This document shows, in pieces, positions 1 through 8,644 of a stretch of DNA of 11,394 nt (the stretch's first letter is position 1; each line of letters starts with the position of its first letter). Made by a program: the position numbers and the translations under genes. A model generated the notes under the pieces. That model was not told the origin of the DNA, searched no databases, and saw only the letters and a program-made list of their open reading frames with translations. The DNA is from Zoogloeaceae bacterium (GTDB taxonomy: Bacteria; Pseudomonadota; Gammaproteobacteria; Burkholderiales; Rhodocyclaceae). The stretch covers positions 1 to 11,394 of the forward strand of contig JAISSL010000199.1 of assembly GCA_031273145.1 (NCBI GenBank), written 5' to 3'.

Positions 1-144
<144 letters not shown>

Positions 145-146
<2 letters not shown>

Positions 147-153
147 TATAACA
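145..153 (-). promoter_or_regulatory. Extended -10 promoter motif abutting the heptamer array
   Basis: On the minus strand the bases read TGTTATAAT (153-145), a perfect TGnTATAAT extended -10 element. No good -35 hexamer is found 16-19 nt upstream, which is tolerated for extended -10 promoters. Transcription would start at about 138, inside the repeat, and proceed leftward out of the window. The motif overlaps the ATG at 146-144, so this promoter and that start codon cannot both serve one gene. A nonamer of this kind can occur by chance, so confidence is modest. Confidence 0.35.
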
Positions 154-296
154 ATTCCTGATGAAAAGAGGATGAATGGCATGTATTTTGATACCAAACT
201 TCCCGCTTGGCAAGACATCGTGGCATCAATTTTGTAACAGGACTGAACCGACCGTTCATCCGCGCCTGCGCCCCTTGTGATTCTCTCACTCCCGTT

Positions 297-316
297 ATTC
301 CCGCAAAGGCGGGAAT
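297..316. repeat. dRS3-like 20-bp palindromic repeat
   Basis: The sequence is ATTCCCGC, then AAAG, then GCGGGAAT: two perfect 8-bp arms around a 4-base loop. It fits the dRS3 pattern described in Neisseria (ATTCCC, eight variable bases, GGGAAT), and similar elements are widespread in proteobacterial intergenic DNA. In Neisseria such repeats can be integration targets for filamentous phage and parts of larger repeat arrays; whether that applies here is unknown. It lies about 210 nt beyond the rplQ stop, so its stable RNA hairpin could help define the 3' end of the operon transcript. Confidence 0.75.
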
Positions 317-526
317 CCAGTACGGACGGGCGGTAGATTGCCGCCCCTACAGACAAATTCAACGACACCACGCATTGAAAGAGGTGCCGCGCATTGAACA
401 ACTTGTAGGGGACGCAACCTCTGTCCCGCCACAGGTCTTGCAGAAGGCAAGGCGACAAGCGCAAAAGCGTACTCGCCTGAATCGAACCCGCTCTAAACCG
501 GCATTGCCGTCCGCAAGACAGACAAT

Positions 527-937
527 TTACGCGCCTGCTTCTTCCGCAACGGGCACGACCTCCGCTTTTTCTGCCGCTGGCGGACGATCCAGCAACTCGA
601 CATAAGCCATCGGCGCATTGTCACCCACCCGAAAGCCACATTTCAGGATGCGGAGATAGCCGCCCAGACGGTTCGCATAGCGCGGTCCCAGCACGTCAAA
701 AATCTTGACGACCACATCGCGGTCGCGCAGGCGATCAAACGCCAAACGCCGGTTGGCAAGGTTGGGCTTCTTGCCCAAGGTAATCAGAGGTTCCACGACA
801 CGACGTAACTCCTTTGCCTTGGGCAAAGTCGTCCGAATGACCTCATGTTTCAAAAGCGAAACGGACATATTACGCAGCATCGCCAAACGATGGCTGCTCG
901 TGCGATTCAGCTTTCTCAAACCTAAACGGTGACGCAT
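527..937 (-). CDS. rplQ: 50S ribosomal protein L17
   Basis: The 136-residue protein begins [12 protein letters not shown] and contains the conserved Arg/Lys-rich N-terminal core ([18 protein letters not shown] region, residues about 28-45). L17 binds 23S rRNA near the peptide exit tunnel and is essential for 50S assembly. The C-terminal tail past residue about 120 is Ala/Glu-rich and poorly conserved, as in other betaproteobacteria. It is the last gene of the cluster, 52 nt after rpoA. AAGGA 8 nt upstream of the ATG supports the start. The gap before it has a run of T just after the rpoA stop and only a weak 3-bp GGG/CCC pairing, so I do not call a terminator there. Confidence 0.97.
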   Translation of the reverse strand: MRHRLGLRKLNRTSSHRLAMLRNMSVSLLKHEVIRTTLPKAKELRRVVEPLITLGKKPNLANRRLAFDRLRDRDVVVKIFDVLGPRYANRLGGYLRILKCGFRVGDNAPMAYVELLDRPPAAEKAEVVPVAEEAGA

Positions 938-989
938 GGTTAATTCCTTTCGTTATACAGGCGTCCCTCAACGGGGTACTGCAAAAAAA

Positions 990-1967
990 CTAGAGCCGAT
1001 GATCCATTCCAACAGGCGGCCAGTTATCCAGCTTCATGCCAAGGGTCAAGCCCCGCTTGGCAAGCACTTCCTTGATTTCGGTCAGCGATTTCTTGCCCAG
1101 ATTCGGGGTCTTCAAAAGTTCATTCTCGGTGCGCTGGATCAGATCGCCGATGTAGTGAAGGCTCTCCGCCTTCAGACAGTTCGCCGAACGTACCGTCAAT
1201 TCAAGGTCATCCACCGAACAGAGAAGCAACGGATCAACCTGCGCCGGCTTGGCAGCCTCCACCACCGGCAGGGTGCCTTCCAGTTCGGCAAAGACTTCCA
1301 GTTGGCTTACCAGAATACGAGCCGCTGCGCGAATGGCCTCTTCCGGCTGGATGACGCCATTCGTCTCAATCTCGACAATCAGCTTGTCCAGGTCAGTGCG
1401 CTGTTCTACCCGCGCAGACTCAACCGAGTACGCCACCCGCTTGACCGGGGAAAACGAAGCATCCAGCACCAGCTTCCCGATATGCTTGTTGTCGTTCAGA
1501 TTCCGCATATTGCCGGGCACATAGCCGCGTCCCTTTTCCACGCGAATTTCCATGGAAAGTTTGCCGCTCGCCTGCAAATGCGCGATGACATGTTCCGGGT
1601 TGATGATTTCCACGTCGTGCGGCAATTCAATGTCGCCCGCGCGAATCTCGCCCTTACCTTCCTTCGTCAGCGCCAGGGTCACGTCGTTGCGGTTATGCAG
1701 CTTGAACACCACGCCTTTCAGGTTCAGGAGAATATCCACCACGTCTTCTTCCACGCCATCCAGCGCGGAATATTCATGCAAGACCCCATCAATGGAAACA
1801 TGGGTCGGCGCATAACCATCCATGGAAGAAAGCAGAATGCGGCGCAAGGCATTACCCAGGGTGTGCCCGAAGCCCCGCTCAAACGGCTCCATCACAACCT
1901 TGGCTTCCACCGGGGAGAGGCTTTGCACATCAATGATGCGCGGTTTCAAAAGAGCATTGCTTTGCAT
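990..1967 (-). CDS. rpoA: DNA-directed RNA polymerase subunit alpha
   Basis: The 325 residues match the usual betaproteobacterial length. The N-terminal domain (about 1-235) carries the dimerisation and assembly signature [20 protein letters not shown] (residues 29-48). A flexible linker follows, and the C-terminal domain (about 248-325) contains [14 protein letters not shown], including the Arg of the '265 determinant' that binds UP-element DNA, and the [10 protein letters not shown] segment. The dimer scaffolds beta and beta-prime and receives activator contacts. AAAAGGATAA upstream of the ATG is a good ribosome-binding site. The gene lies between rpsD (33-nt gap) and rplQ, the standard alpha-operon position. 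The intact C-terminal domain fits with the A-rich stretch upstream of the operon promoter. Confidence 0.99.
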   Translation of the reverse strand: MQSNALLKPRIIDVQSLSPVEAKVVMEPFERGFGHTLGNALRRILLSSMDGYAPTHVSIDGVLHEYSALDGVEEDVVDILLNLKGVVFKLHNRNDVTLALTKEGKGEIRAGDIELPHDVEIINPEHVIAHLQASGKLSMEIRVEKGRGYVPGNMRNLNDNKHIGKLVLDASFSPVKRVAYSVESARVEQRTDLDKLIVEIETNGVIQPEEAIRAAARILVSQLEVFAELEGTLPVVEAAKPAQVDPLLLCSVDDLELTVRSANCLKAESLHYIGDLIQRTENELLKTPNLGKKSLTEIKEVLAKRGLTLGMKLDNWPPVGMDHRL

Positions 1968-2000
1968 GAGTTATCCTTTTTTCCTTGTCGCCGAAATGAC

Positions 2001-2657
2001 TTACTTGGAATAGAGTTCGATGACCAGACCTTCATTCAGGGTCGGAGAGAGTTCGGCGCGCATCGGCATGGCCTTGAACGTGCCCTTTCCTTCCTTGATG
2101 TCGACCGCAATCCATTCCGGGAAACCGCGTGATTCAGCCGCTTGCAGCGCCGCTTTTACCCGCAGGTGGCCGCGCGCGACCTCGGTTAAGGCAACAACGT
2201 CACCCGGACGGACGGTATAGGAAGGAATGTTGACGCGCTTGCCATTGACCAGCACGCCATTGTGCCGCACCACCTGCCGGGCTTCGGTGCGGGAAGCGCC
2301 AAAGCCCATGCGATAGGCTACCGAATCCAGCCGCGCTTCCAGGAGTTGCAGCAGGTTTTCGCCTGTCTGGCCTTTGCGCCGTTCGGCTTCCTTGAAAGTC
2401 CGGCGGAACTGGCCTTCCAGCACGCCATAGACCCGGCGGATTTTTTGTTTTGCGCGCAGATGCACGCCATAATCAGACAGGCGCGCGCCGGATTTCTGAC
2501 CGTGCTGACCGGGCGGATAGTCGCGGGCAGTATTGTCCTGACGATCAGATGAATGCTCAAAAGCGCATTTACTGGAAAAACACTTTTCCCCCTTGAGGAA
2601 CAGCTTTTCCCTTTCACGGCGGCACTGACGGCATTTGGGTTCGAGATTACGAGCCAC
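2001..2657 (-). CDS. rpsD: 30S ribosomal protein S4, zinc-binding type with an insertion
   Basis: The 218-residue S4 is a primary 16S rRNA binder that nucleates 30S assembly and affects decoding fidelity; in enterobacteria it also represses the alpha operon. The N-terminus has four cysteines (C9, C12, C26, C31) spaced as in the zinc knuckle of Thermus S4. An S4 RNA-binding domain follows (about residues 107-170; R-L-D-S-V-A-Y-R-M-G-F-G-A-S-R-T-E-A-R-Q), and the end is V-I-E-L-Y-S-K. Between C31 and the conserved Y-P-P-G-Q-H-G there are 15 residues where Thermus S4 has 6, so roughly nine polar residues (about 36-44) are extra, making the protein longer than the usual 205-209. The frame is intact. 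It starts 10 nt after the rpsK stop, with AAGGAG-like bases before the ATG. Confidence 0.98.
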   Translation of the reverse strand: MARNLEPKCRQCRREREKLFLKGEKCFSSKCAFEHSSDRQDNTARDYPPGQHGQKSGARLSDYGVHLRAKQKIRRVYGVLEGQFRRTFKEAERRKGQTGENLLQLLEARLDSVAYRMGFGASRTEARQVVRHNGVLVNGKRVNIPSYTVRPGDVVALTEVARGHLRVKAALQAAESRGFPEWIAVDIKEGKGTFKAMPMRAELSPTLNEGLVIELYSK

Positions 2658-2667
2658 GTTCTACTCC

Positions 2668-3057
2668 TTAGATACGCCGCCGCTTGGGCGGACGACAACC
2701 ATTGTGCGGAACCGGGGTCACGTCGGAAATGCCGGAAATTTTCATTCCCAGGGCATTCAAGGCGCGTACCGAAGATTCCCGACCGGGACCAGGCCCCTTG
2801 ATGCGGACTTCCAGATTCTTGACGCCGAATTCCAGCGCCGCCTTGCCAGCGGACTCCGCCGCGACCTGAGCGGCAAAGGGCGTCGACTTGCGCGACCCCT
2901 TGAACCCGGCACCACCGGAAGTCGCCCAGGAAAGCGTATTGCCCTGGCGATCGGTAATGGTAATGATGGTGTTGTTGAAAGAAGCATGAATGTGGGCAAT
3001 GCCTTCTGCCACATTCTTTTTGACTTTCTTTCGGACTTTTTGCGCGGTTTTAGCCAT
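2668..3057 (-). CDS. rpsK: 30S ribosomal protein S11
   Basis: This 129-residue protein of normal length has a Lys/Arg-rich N-terminus ([14 protein letters not shown]), then the conserved [17 protein letters not shown] core, and ends in the family signature [19 protein letters not shown]11 sits on the 30S platform with S6/S18 and S7, near the E site, and helps in mRNA selection. It lies 9 nt downstream of rpsM and 10 nt upstream of rpsD, the usual alpha-operon order. Nothing is unusual. Confidence 0.98.
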   Translation of the reverse strand: MAKTAQKVRKKVKKNVAEGIAHIHASFNNTIITITDRQGNTLSWATSGGAGFKGSRKSTPFAAQVAAESAGKAALEFGVKNLEVRIKGPGPGRESSVRALNALGMKISGISDVTPVPHNGCRPPKRRRI

Positions 3058-3066
3058 GTTTCATCC

Positions 3067-3432
3067 TTACTTCTTCTTGCCCGCGATGGCCTTGCGCGGC
3101 CCCTTGCGGGTGCGGGCATTGGTACGGGTGCGCTGACCACGGCAGGGCAAGCCCTTCCTGTGGCGCAAACCACGATAACAACCAAGATCCATCAAACGCT
3201 TGACGCTCATGGTGACTTCGCGTCGCAAATCGCCTTCGACGGCAAACTTGCCCACTTCGTCGCGCAACTTTTCCATGTCGGCGTCCGACAAATCCTTGAC
3301 TTTTCTGGAACGAACCACGCCAGCCGCGTCGCAGATTTTCTGCGCGCGCGAACGACCAATGCCATAAATGGCAGTCAACGCGATTTCCGCGTGCTGGTGA
3401 TTCGGAATGTTTACCCCTGCGATACGGGCCAT
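3067..3432 (-). CDS. rpsM: 30S ribosomal protein S13
   Basis: The 121-residue protein starts [10 protein letters not shown]; a longer in-frame extension (from 3483) overlaps rpmJ and lacks family similarity. GGAG 8 nt before the ATG at 3432 supports the chosen start. The helix-two-turn-helix region ([11 protein letters not shown], about 23-33) and the basic tail with [10 protein letters not shown] and [11 protein letters not shown] are intact. S13 lies in the 30S head, contacts the P-site tRNA and forms bridges to L5. The 47-nt gap after rpmJ is shorter than the E. coli S4-repressor pseudoknot region, which I could not recognise here. Confidence 0.98.
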   Translation of the reverse strand: MARIAGVNIPNHQHAEIALTAIYGIGRSRAQKICDAAGVVRSRKVKDLSDADMEKLRDEVGKFAVEGDLRREVTMSVKRLMDLGCYRGLRHRKGLPCRGQRTRTNARTRKGPRKAIAGKKK

Positions 3433-3479
3433 TGCTTCACTCCAACGATACCAAAATTGAACAAAGGGATGACAACACG

Positions 3480-3593
3480 TCAACCCTGACGTTGCTTGTG
3501 GCGCGGATCCTTGCAGATGACGCGCACCACGCCTTTACGGCGGATTACCTTGCAATTGCGGCAAATCCGCTTGACCGAAGGCAATACTTTCAT
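3480..3593 (-). CDS. rpmJ: 50S ribosomal protein L36, zinc-ribbon form
   Basis: A small gene of 37 codons plus TGA. The protein starts [11 protein letters not shown] and ends R-H-K-Q-R-Q-G. The zinc ligands C11, C14, C27 and H32 are all present, so this is the zinc-containing (C+) form; zinc-free paralogues exist in many bacteria for zinc limitation, but none is seen here. L36 binds 23S rRNA late in 50S assembly. AGGAG 7 nt upstream of the ATG is a strong ribosome-binding site. It follows infA after a 79-nt gap with a hairpin and precedes rpsM. Confidence 0.97.
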   Translation of the reverse strand: MKVLPSVKRICRNCKVIRRKGVVRVICKDPRHKQRQG

Positions 3594-3623
3594 TTTTCAA
3601 CTCCTAAATCAATCAGAAAGTTG

Positions 3624-3642
3624 GGGAAGCAGCCGACTTCCC
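3624..3642 (-). promoter_or_regulatory. Hairpin in the infA-rpmJ gap
   Basis: The 79-nt gap between infA and rpmJ, the longest in the operon, contains GGGAAG and CTTCCC (3624-3629 and 3637-3642), a perfect 6-bp stem with a 7-nt loop. No run of U follows in the minus-strand transcript, so it is not a classical terminator. It could slow or pause RNA polymerase, be an RNase processing site, or bind a regulatory ribosomal protein (inference). It falls at the join between the spc part and the alpha part of the cluster. Confidence 0.4.
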
Positions 3643-3672
3643 GTCCCTTCCAGGGGTTTTGCGTAGAGAAAT

Positions 3673-3891
3673 TCATTTTGTCCGAAAGGTGATGCGTCCC
3701 CGCGACAGGTCGTAGGGCGTCATCTCCACCGTTACCTTGTCGCCAGGCAAAATCTTGATGTAGTGCATCCGCATCTTTCCAGAAATCGTGGCATGAATCT
3801 CATGCCCATTATCAAGCCTGACCCTGAAGGTCGCGCTGGGGAGGTTCTCCAAGACCTCACCCTGCATTTCGATGGATTCTTCTTTCGCCAT
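3673..3891 (-). CDS. infA: Translation initiation factor IF-1
   Basis: The 72-residue protein is of exact family length and forms a single S1-type OB fold ([14 protein letters not shown]; later [16 protein letters not shown]; end [10 protein letters not shown]). IF-1 binds the 30S A site and cooperates with IF-2 and IF-3 at initiation. The gene starts 4 nt after the secY stop, so translation is probably coupled. Its place between secY and rpmJ is standard for betaproteobacteria and many other bacteria, and contrasts with E. coli, where infA is elsewhere. Confidence 0.98.
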   Translation of the reverse strand: MAKEESIEMQGEVLENLPSATFRVRLDNGHEIHATISGKMRMHYIKILPGDKVTVEMTPYDLSRGRITFRTK

Positions 3892-3895
3892 CTCG

Positions 3896-5245
3896 TTACC
3901 GCGCGGGCGAGCTACCGCCCTTTAAATTTACTTTCTTCCTGAGCAGACCTTCATACTGGTGGCTCATCACGTAGGCTTGCACCTGCTGCATGAAATCCAT
4001 CGTCACCACCACGATGATGAGAAGCGAGGTTCCGCCAAAATAGAAGGGAACATTCCACTCCAGAATCAAAAACTCAGGCAACAGGCAGACCAGGGTGATG
4101 TAAATGGCGCCCATCATGGTAAGCCGGACCAGAACCTTGTCAATATACCGCGCCGTCTGCTCGCCGGGGCGAATGCCGGGAATGACCCCGCCGCTCTTTT
4201 TCAGGTTTTCCGCCGTCTCCCTGGAGTTGAAAACCAGCGCGGTATAGAAGAAACAGAAGAAAACGATTGCGGAAGCATACAACAGCACATAGGGCGGTTG
4301 TCCCGGCGAGAGGGTCGCGGCAATGTCTTTCAACCAGCGCATGGATTCGCCAGAGCCGAACCAGTTTGCCGCCGTCGCCGGAAACAGGATGATGCTGGAA
4401 GCGAAAATCGGCGGAATGACCCCGGACATGTTGAGTTTCAGGAACAGGGGAGAGGACGTACCACCGTAAATCTTGTTGCCCTGCTGTCGCTTCATGTAAT
4501 TGACCGGAATCTTGCGGATGCCGCGCTCGACAAACACCACCAGCGCCGTCACGGCGGCTACCAAGAGACAGATAAAGATTGCGGTCAGGGGACCCATGTT
4601 GCCCTTATTGACCAATTCCAGCAGACCGGCGATGGCGGTGGGCAAGCCCGCCGCAATCCCCGCAAAGATGATGATGGAAATGCCATTGCCCAAACCGCGC
4701 TCGGTAATCTGCTCGCCCAGCCACATCAGGAACATGGTGCCCGTGGTTAGCGTCAGCACGGTGGTCAGCCGGAACAGCAAGCCGGGAGCATAGACCAGCC
4801 CGGATTGGGCAGATTCCAGCGCAATGGCAATCCCGAACGACTGGGCGCAGGCCAGAAACACCGTGCCATAGCGGGTGTATTCGGTAATCTTGCGCCGCCC
4901 GGATTCGCCTTCCTTTCGCAAGGCTTCCAGGTGCGGCACCGCATAGGTCATCAACTGCATGATGATGGACGCGGAAATATAGGGCATGATCCCCAGCGCA
5001 AAGATGGTAAACCGTTGCAATGCGCCGCCAGAAAACATGTTTAGCATCCCCATGATGCCGCCCTGCTGCGACTGGAACAGTTCCGCAAGCTGAACCGGAT
5101 TGATGCCGGGCACGGGAATGTGCGCGCCGATGCGAAACACCACCATCGCGCCGAGCAGGAACATCAAACGACGACGCAAGTCGCCGAACTTCCCGCTGGA
5201 AGCCTGACCCATCAGACCCGAAGCATTCTTTACCGGATTCGCCAT
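3896..5245 (-). CDS. secY: Protein translocase subunit SecY
   Basis: This is the channel of the SecYEG translocon in the inner membrane, with ten expected membrane segments; the first begins near [14 protein letters not shown]. Recognisable blocks are [48 protein letters not shown] and I-R-P-G-E-Q-T-A. I start at the ATG at 5245 (449 aa; M-A-N-P-V-K), as in related proteins and with AGAGGA just upstream. A TTG at 5263 in the same frame would add six residues. The end is [12 protein letters not shown]. The gene lies between rplO (about 20 nt) and infA (4 nt) and is probably co-translated with both. Confidence 0.98.
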   Translation of the reverse strand: MANPVKNASGLMGQASSGKFGDLRRRLMFLLGAMVVFRIGAHIPVPGINPVQLAELFQSQQGGIMGMLNMFSGGALQRFTIFALGIMPYISASIIMQLMTYAVPHLEALRKEGESGRRKITEYTRYGTVFLACAQSFGIAIALESAQSGLVYAPGLLFRLTTVLTLTTGTMFLMWLGEQITERGLGNGISIIIFAGIAAGLPTAIAGLLELVNKGNMGPLTAIFICLLVAAVTALVVFVERGIRKIPVNYMKRQQGNKIYGGTSSPLFLKLNMSGVIPPIFASSIILFPATAANWFGSGESMRWLKDIAATLSPGQPPYVLLYASAIVFFCFFYTALVFNSRETAENLKKSGGVIPGIRPGEQTARYIDKVLVRLTMMGAIYITLVCLLPEFLILEWNVPFYFGGTSLLIIVVVTMDFMQQVQAYVMSHQYEGLLRKKVNLKGGSSPAR

Positions 5246-5266
5246 TTTCCTCTTCTCTGCCAAAGC

Positions 5267-5704
5267 CTATTCCGCCGCCACGCTGCCGCCAGCCGCTAGA
5301 ATCGCGGCCTTTGCGCCCTTGCTTGTCGCAATCCCTTTCAGGATGACCTTGCGGGTAATTTCCCCGGAAAGAATTACCTTGGCGTTTACAATATCCTGTC
5401 CGATGAGACCCGCCTGCTTCAAGGCAAGCAGATCAATTTCTTCAACCGGCAGCGCATTCAGCGCGGAAAGACGCACTTCCGCGTCAAGCGCCTTGCTCAA
5501 CGAGACAAAGCCGCGCTTGGGCAAGCGCCGATAGATCGGCATTTGCCCGCCTTCAAAACCTACCTTGTGAAAGCCGCCGGCACGGGATTTTTGTCCCTTG
5601 TGGCCGCGCCCGCAGGTCTTGCCAAGGCCGGAACCGATGCCGCGCCCAACCCGTTTGGCAGGCCGCTTTGCGCCTTCGCCGGGCTTGATGGTATTCAAAC
5701 GCAT
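5267..5704 (-). CDS. rplO: 50S ribosomal protein L15
   Basis: The 145-residue protein starts M-R-L-N-T-I-K-P. An in-frame upstream start at 5719 would add five residues overlapping rpmD and is rejected. The ATG lies only 2 nt after the rpmD TGA, so translation is likely coupled. The Gly/Arg/Lys-rich N-terminal arm (about residues 19-46, including [19 protein letters not shown]) threads through 23S rRNA. The fold after residue 60 contains R-R-L-P-K-R-G-F. L15 is a late 50S assembly protein. It ends at TAG, Ala-rich, with length normal for the family. Confidence 0.97.
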   Translation of the reverse strand: MRLNTIKPGEGAKRPAKRVGRGIGSGLGKTCGRGHKGQKSRAGGFHKVGFEGGQMPIYRRLPKRGFVSLSKALDAEVRLSALNALPVEEIDLLALKQAGLIGQDIVNAKVILSGEITRKVILKGIATSKGAKAAILAAGGSVAAE

Positions 5705-5706
5705 GG

Positions 5707-5889
5707 TCATTCCTCGCATTTCAGAAGATAAGCCACCTTGCGAATCATGCCGCGAATTTCGGGCGTATCCGCCAGGGTTACCGTATGGTTGAGACGACGC
5801 AACCCCAGGCCGCGCACCGTGGCGCGGTGGGATTCCTTGGTTCCGATGATGCTTTTGACCAGCGTCACCTTGAGAGATTTTTCAGCCAT
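5707..5889 (-). CDS. rpmD: 50S ribosomal protein L30
   Basis: This 60-residue protein has the L30 ferredoxin-like fold pattern: [30 protein letters not shown] with the end of the domain at [13 protein letters not shown]30 binds 23S/5S rRNA regions of the large subunit and is dispensable in some lineages, but it is kept here in the usual order rpsE-rpmD-rplO. The gene starts 11 nt after rpsE and ends 2 nt before rplO. Nothing is unusual. Confidence 0.97.
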   Translation of the reverse strand: MAEKSLKVTLVKSIIGTKESHRATVRGLGLRRLNHTVTLADTPEIRGMIRKVAYLLKCEE

Positions 5890-5900
5890 CTCTTCGCTCC

Positions 5901-6425
5901 TCAGGCCAGTATTTCTTCGACCCGCTTGCCGCGCTTGGCGGCAATTTCAGCAGGCGTATTCATGCGCGCAAGGCCATTTAAGGTAGCGCGCACGATGTTG
6001 TAGGGATTGGTCGAGCCATGTGCCTTGGCTACCACGTTCGTTATGCCGACCACTTCAAAAACGGCGCGCATGGCGCCCCCCGCAATGATGCCGGTACCAT
6101 CCGGCGCGGGCTGAATCATGACCTCGGTCGCGCCATGCTTGCCCATCACCGTGTGGTGCAGGGTGCCGGACTTCAGGCTCACCTTGAACATCTTGCGACG
6201 GGCTTCTTCCATGGCTTTCTGCACGGCAACCGGAACTTCACGGGACTTGCCTTTGCCCATGCCGACCCGGCCATCGCCATCGCCCACCACGGTAAGCGCC
6301 GCAAAGCCCAGAATCCGTCCGCCCTTTACCACCTTGGTAACGCGATTTACGGAGACCATTTTTTCCCGAAGGCCATCGCCCTGTTCTTCGGCTTGCTGTA
6401 CTTTCTTGTTGCTCGATTTAGCCAT
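5901..6425 (-). CDS. rpsE: 30S ribosomal protein S5
   Basis: The 174-residue S5 has a short polar N-terminal tail, the double-stranded-RNA-binding-like domain (about 19-85: [14 protein letters not shown], then [18 protein letters not shown]) and the C-terminal domain with [12 protein letters not shown] and [10 protein letters not shown]5 lies at the mRNA entry side of the 30S and affects decoding accuracy and mRNA unwinding. Residues linked to spectinomycin resistance in other species lie in the N-terminal loop, and the sequence here looks wild type. It starts 15 nt after rplR. Confidence 0.98.
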   Translation of the reverse strand: MAKSSNKKVQQAEEQGDGLREKMVSVNRVTKVVKGGRILGFAALTVVGDGDGRVGMGKGKSREVPVAVQKAMEEARRKMFKVSLKSGTLHHTVMGKHGATEVMIQPAPDGTGIIAGGAMRAVFEVVGITNVVAKAHGSTNPYNIVRATLNGLARMNTPAEIAAKRGKRVEEILA

Positions 6426-6440
6426 TTTTTCCTCGCGCCT

Positions 6441-6797
6441 TTAGAACTTCAACCCGTTTTCACGGGCGGCCTCGGCCAGCGCCTTGACGCGGCCATGATA
6501 TTGAAAGCCGGAACGGTCAAACGCCACGGTCTCGATGCCTGCCGCTTTCGCCCGTTCGGCAATCCGTTTGCCGACGACGGAAGCCGCCGCCTGGTTGCCG
6601 CCGTTCGGCACGTCTTTTCTGATGTCCGCTTCCAGCGTGGAAGCCGCCGCCAGCACCTTGCCGCCACAGGCACTGATGACCTGCGCGTAGATGTGGCTGT
6701 TCGTGCGGTTGACCGATAGACGAATCGCCTTCTGCTCGGCAATCCTGGCTCTGGTTTTCGCGGCGCGGCGCAAACGCGCCTGTTTCTTGTCTGGCAT
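6441..6797 (-). CDS. rplR: 50S ribosomal protein L18
   Basis: The 118-residue protein has a basic N-terminus ([19 protein letters not shown]) followed by the L18 fold, with [15 protein letters not shown] and the C-terminal [27 protein letters not shown]18 binds 5S rRNA together with L5 and L25 and mediates its incorporation into the central protuberance. It begins 9 nt after rplF. Length and ends agree with the family. Confidence 0.98.
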   Translation of the reverse strand: MPDKKQARLRRAAKTRARIAEQKAIRLSVNRTNSHIYAQVISACGGKVLAAASTLEADIRKDVPNGGNQAAASVVGKRIAERAKAAGIETVAFDRSGFQYHGRVKALAEAARENGLKF

Positions 6798-6806
6798 AGG
6801 TCTTCC

Positions 6807-7349
6807 TTACTTCTTCTTCGTTTCCTTGAGGACAACGACTTCATCGGCATAACGCACGCCCTTGCCCTTGTAGGGTTCAGGACTGCGATACGCGCGAATC
6901 TCGGCGGCCACCTGGCCTACCTGCTGCTTGTCCACGCCCTTGATGAGAATTTCGGTATTGTTTGGCGGAGGTGGCGTCTCAACCTTCACCCCGGCTGGCA
7001 TCTTGTGCACGACCGGATGCGAGAAGCCCAAGGTCAGATTGAGCGAATCGCCCTGTGCCTGGGCGCGATAGCCCACGCCTACCAAGGTCAGTTTTTTCTC
7101 AAAGCCCCTGGAGACGCCAATTATCATGTTGTTCAGATTGGCGCGCATCGTTCCCCACAGGGCAGGGCCGTTTTCCACGCCTTCGACACGCTCGCAACGC
7201 ACGCTTTTGCCTTCGACCACGACGGAGACCGCCGGGTTCGCCGCCATTTTCAGCGTGCCCAAAGGCCCCTTGACGTTGATTTCCCGCGCGTCCGCCCGGA
7301 CTTCAACGCCGGCGGGCAGGGGAATCGGGTTTTTACCAACTCTCGACAT
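6807..7349 (-). CDS. rplF: 50S ribosomal protein L6
   Basis: The 180-residue protein starts M-S-R-V-G-K-N-P-I. The ATG at 7349 has GGGAGGG 3 nt upstream and leaves an 11-nt gap to rpsH; an alternative start at 7364 would overlap the rpsH end and adds unconserved residues. L6 has two similar domains, and the C-terminal signature [14 protein letters not shown] is at 157-170. It binds 23S rRNA near the factor-binding site and the sarcin-ricin loop. Residues 126-131 (P-P-P-P-N-N) form a slightly longer proline-rich turn than the usual P-T-P or P-T-Q, which explains most of the three-residue excess over E. coli L6. Confidence 0.98.
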   Translation of the reverse strand: MSRVGKNPIPLPAGVEVRADAREINVKGPLGTLKMAANPAVSVVVEGKSVRCERVEGVENGPALWGTMRANLNNMIIGVSRGFEKKLTLVGVGYRAQAQGDSLNLTLGFSHPVVHKMPAGVKVETPPPPNNTEILIKGVDKQQVGQVAAEIRAYRSPEPYKGKGVRYADEVVVLKETKKK

Positions 7350-7360
7350 ATTCCCTCCCG

Positions 7361-7759
7361 TCAAGCAACCAGACAGAGCACTTCACCCCCCACACGGGAA
7401 GCGCGCGCGCTGCGATCAGTCATCACGCCCTTGGGCGTCGACACAATGGCAATCCCCAAGCCGTTCATGACACGGGGAATGTCCTCAAAACCTTTGTAAA
7501 TCCGCAAGCCCGGCTTGGATACCCGCTCAATCCGCTCAATGACCGGACGCCCGGCATAGTATTTGAGCGCAATTTCAAGGGTTGCCTTGTTGCCCGGAAG
7601 CGGCTTGACCGCAAAATCCTCGACATAGCCTTCTGCCTTCAGCACGGCGGCAATCGCCGCCTTCAGCTTGGAAGCGGGCATGGACACAGCGGTTTTTTCC
7701 GCCATCTGGGCGTTGCGGATGCGGGTCAGCATGTCCGCGATCGGATCGCTCATTGCCAT
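7361..7759 (-). CDS. rpsH: 30S ribosomal protein S8
   Basis: The 132-residue protein begins [16 protein letters not shown]; the second Met (7753) is a possible but less typical start. The C-terminal RNA-binding signature [10 protein letters not shown] is intact and the end G-G-E-V-L-C-L-V-A is usual. S8 is a primary binder of the 16S central domain. In E. coli it also represses the spc operon by binding mRNA near the rplX-rplE junction. The corresponding gap here is only 11 nt and I could not recognise the S8 target, so regulation may differ. Confidence 0.98.
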   Translation of the reverse strand: MAMSDPIADMLTRIRNAQMAEKTAVSMPASKLKAAIAAVLKAEGYVEDFAVKPLPGNKATLEIALKYYAGRPVIERIERVSKPGLRIYKGFEDIPRVMNGLGIAIVSTPKGVMTDRSARASRVGGEVLCLVA

Positions 7760-7777
7760 CTCTCAATCCTCCCTGGC

Positions 7778-8083
7778 TTACCAACTGGCCTTGACAATCC
7801 CCGGAATCTGACCCGCAAAGGCCATCTCCCGGATTTTGTTGCGGCACATGCCGAATTTACGAAACACGCCACGGGGACGCCCGGTAATCTGGCAGCGATT
7901 GCGCAGACGCGAAGGACTCGCGTTGCGGGGAAGCTGCTGCAATTTAAGCCGTGCCTCATAACGCTCGGCATCGGAAAGATTCGCGTTGTCAATAATCTGG
8001 AATAGCGCCGCACGCTTTTTCGCGTACTTGGCCGCCAGGGCGCGGCGCTTTTCTTCACGATTAATCAGGGCAAGTTTTGCCAT
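7778..8083 (-). CDS. rpsN: 30S ribosomal protein S14, zinc-independent type
   Basis: The 101-residue protein is the long form of S14 ([14 protein letters not shown]). It ends with the conserved block [26 protein letters not shown] and G-I-V-K-A-S-W. Only single cysteines occur where zinc-type S14 has two C-x-x-C pairs, so it does not bind zinc by that motif. S14 is a late 30S-head assembly protein next to S3 and S10. The gene lies 10 nt after rplE and 18 nt before rpsH. Confidence 0.98.
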   Translation of the reverse strand: MAKLALINREEKRRALAAKYAKKRAALFQIIDNANLSDAERYEARLKLQQLPRNASPSRLRNRCQITGRPRGVFRKFGMCRNKIREMAFAGQIPGIVKASW

Positions 8084-8093
8084 CTCTGCCTCA

Positions 8094-8633
8094 TCAATTC
8101 TTGAAAGGAAATCTGAACGCGGCGAGTAGCGCTTTCGCTTCCTCGTCCGTTTTCGCGGTTGTGGTGATGCTGATGTTCATGCCGCGCAACGCATCCACCT
8201 TGTCGTATTCGATTTCGGGGAAAATGATCTGTTCCTTGATCCCCATGTTGTAGTTGCCGCGCCCATCAAAGCCCTTGCCCATCACGCCGCGAAAGTCGCG
8301 GACGCGCGGCAAGGCCACGCTGATTAGACGGTCAAGGAATTCATACATGCGCGCGCCGCGCAGCGTCACCATACAGCCGATCGGGTAATTGTCCCGAATC
8401 TTGAAGCCCGCGATGGACTTCTTCGCCTTGGTGATGACGGGCTTTTGTCCGGCGATTTTCTGCATGTCGCCCACGGCGTTTTCCAGCACCTTCTTGTCCG
8501 CGACCGCCTCGCCCACGCCCATATTGAGCGTCACCTTGGTAATGCGCGGCACTTCCATCACCGACTTGTAGCCGAAGCGGTCTTTCAACGCGCCGGTCAC
8601 GTCTTTCTTGTACAAATCAAACAAACGAGCCAT
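8094..8633 (-). CDS. rplE: 50S ribosomal protein L5
   Basis: The 179-residue protein has the usual start ([12 protein letters not shown]), the conserved [11 protein letters not shown] segment (about 33-43), [18 protein letters not shown], and the end [12 protein letters not shown]5 binds 5S rRNA in the central protuberance and contacts P-site tRNA and S13. AAGGA lies 9 nt upstream of the ATG, with a closer AGGA at 3 nt. It follows rplX by 11 nt and precedes rpsN by 10 nt. Confidence 0.98.
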   Translation of the reverse strand: MARLFDLYKKDVTGALKDRFGYKSVMEVPRITKVTLNMGVGEAVADKKVLENAVGDMQKIAGQKPVITKAKKSIAGFKIRDNYPIGCMVTLRGARMYEFLDRLISVALPRVRDFRGVMGKGFDGRGNYNMGIKEQIIFPEIEYDKVDALRGMNISITTTAKTDEEAKALLAAFRFPFKN

Positions 8634-8644
8634 GTCCTAATTCC

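Noticed and set aside
437..451. CTTGC/GCAAG hairpin as the rplQ terminator
   Set aside because: Only 5 bp with a purine loop, no T-run on the minus strand, and about 75 nt away from the stop codon.
479..488. GGTTCGATTC on the minus strand, like a tRNA T-loop
   Set aside because: The flanking bases do not form a T-stem and no acceptor or anticodon arm is found, so it is taken as chance.
938..989. Terminator between rpoA and rplQ
   Set aside because: There is a T-run right after the rpoA stop on the minus strand, but it precedes rather than follows the only weak stem (3 bp).
936..2132. Long plus-strand open frame (398 codons) opposite rpoA and rpsD
   Set aside because: It is antisense to two unmistakable genes and has no domain or promoter; a coding-strand shadow.
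2635..3489. Plus-strand open frame (284 codons) opposite rpsK and rpsM
   Set aside because: Antisense shadow of conserved ribosomal genes without its own signals.
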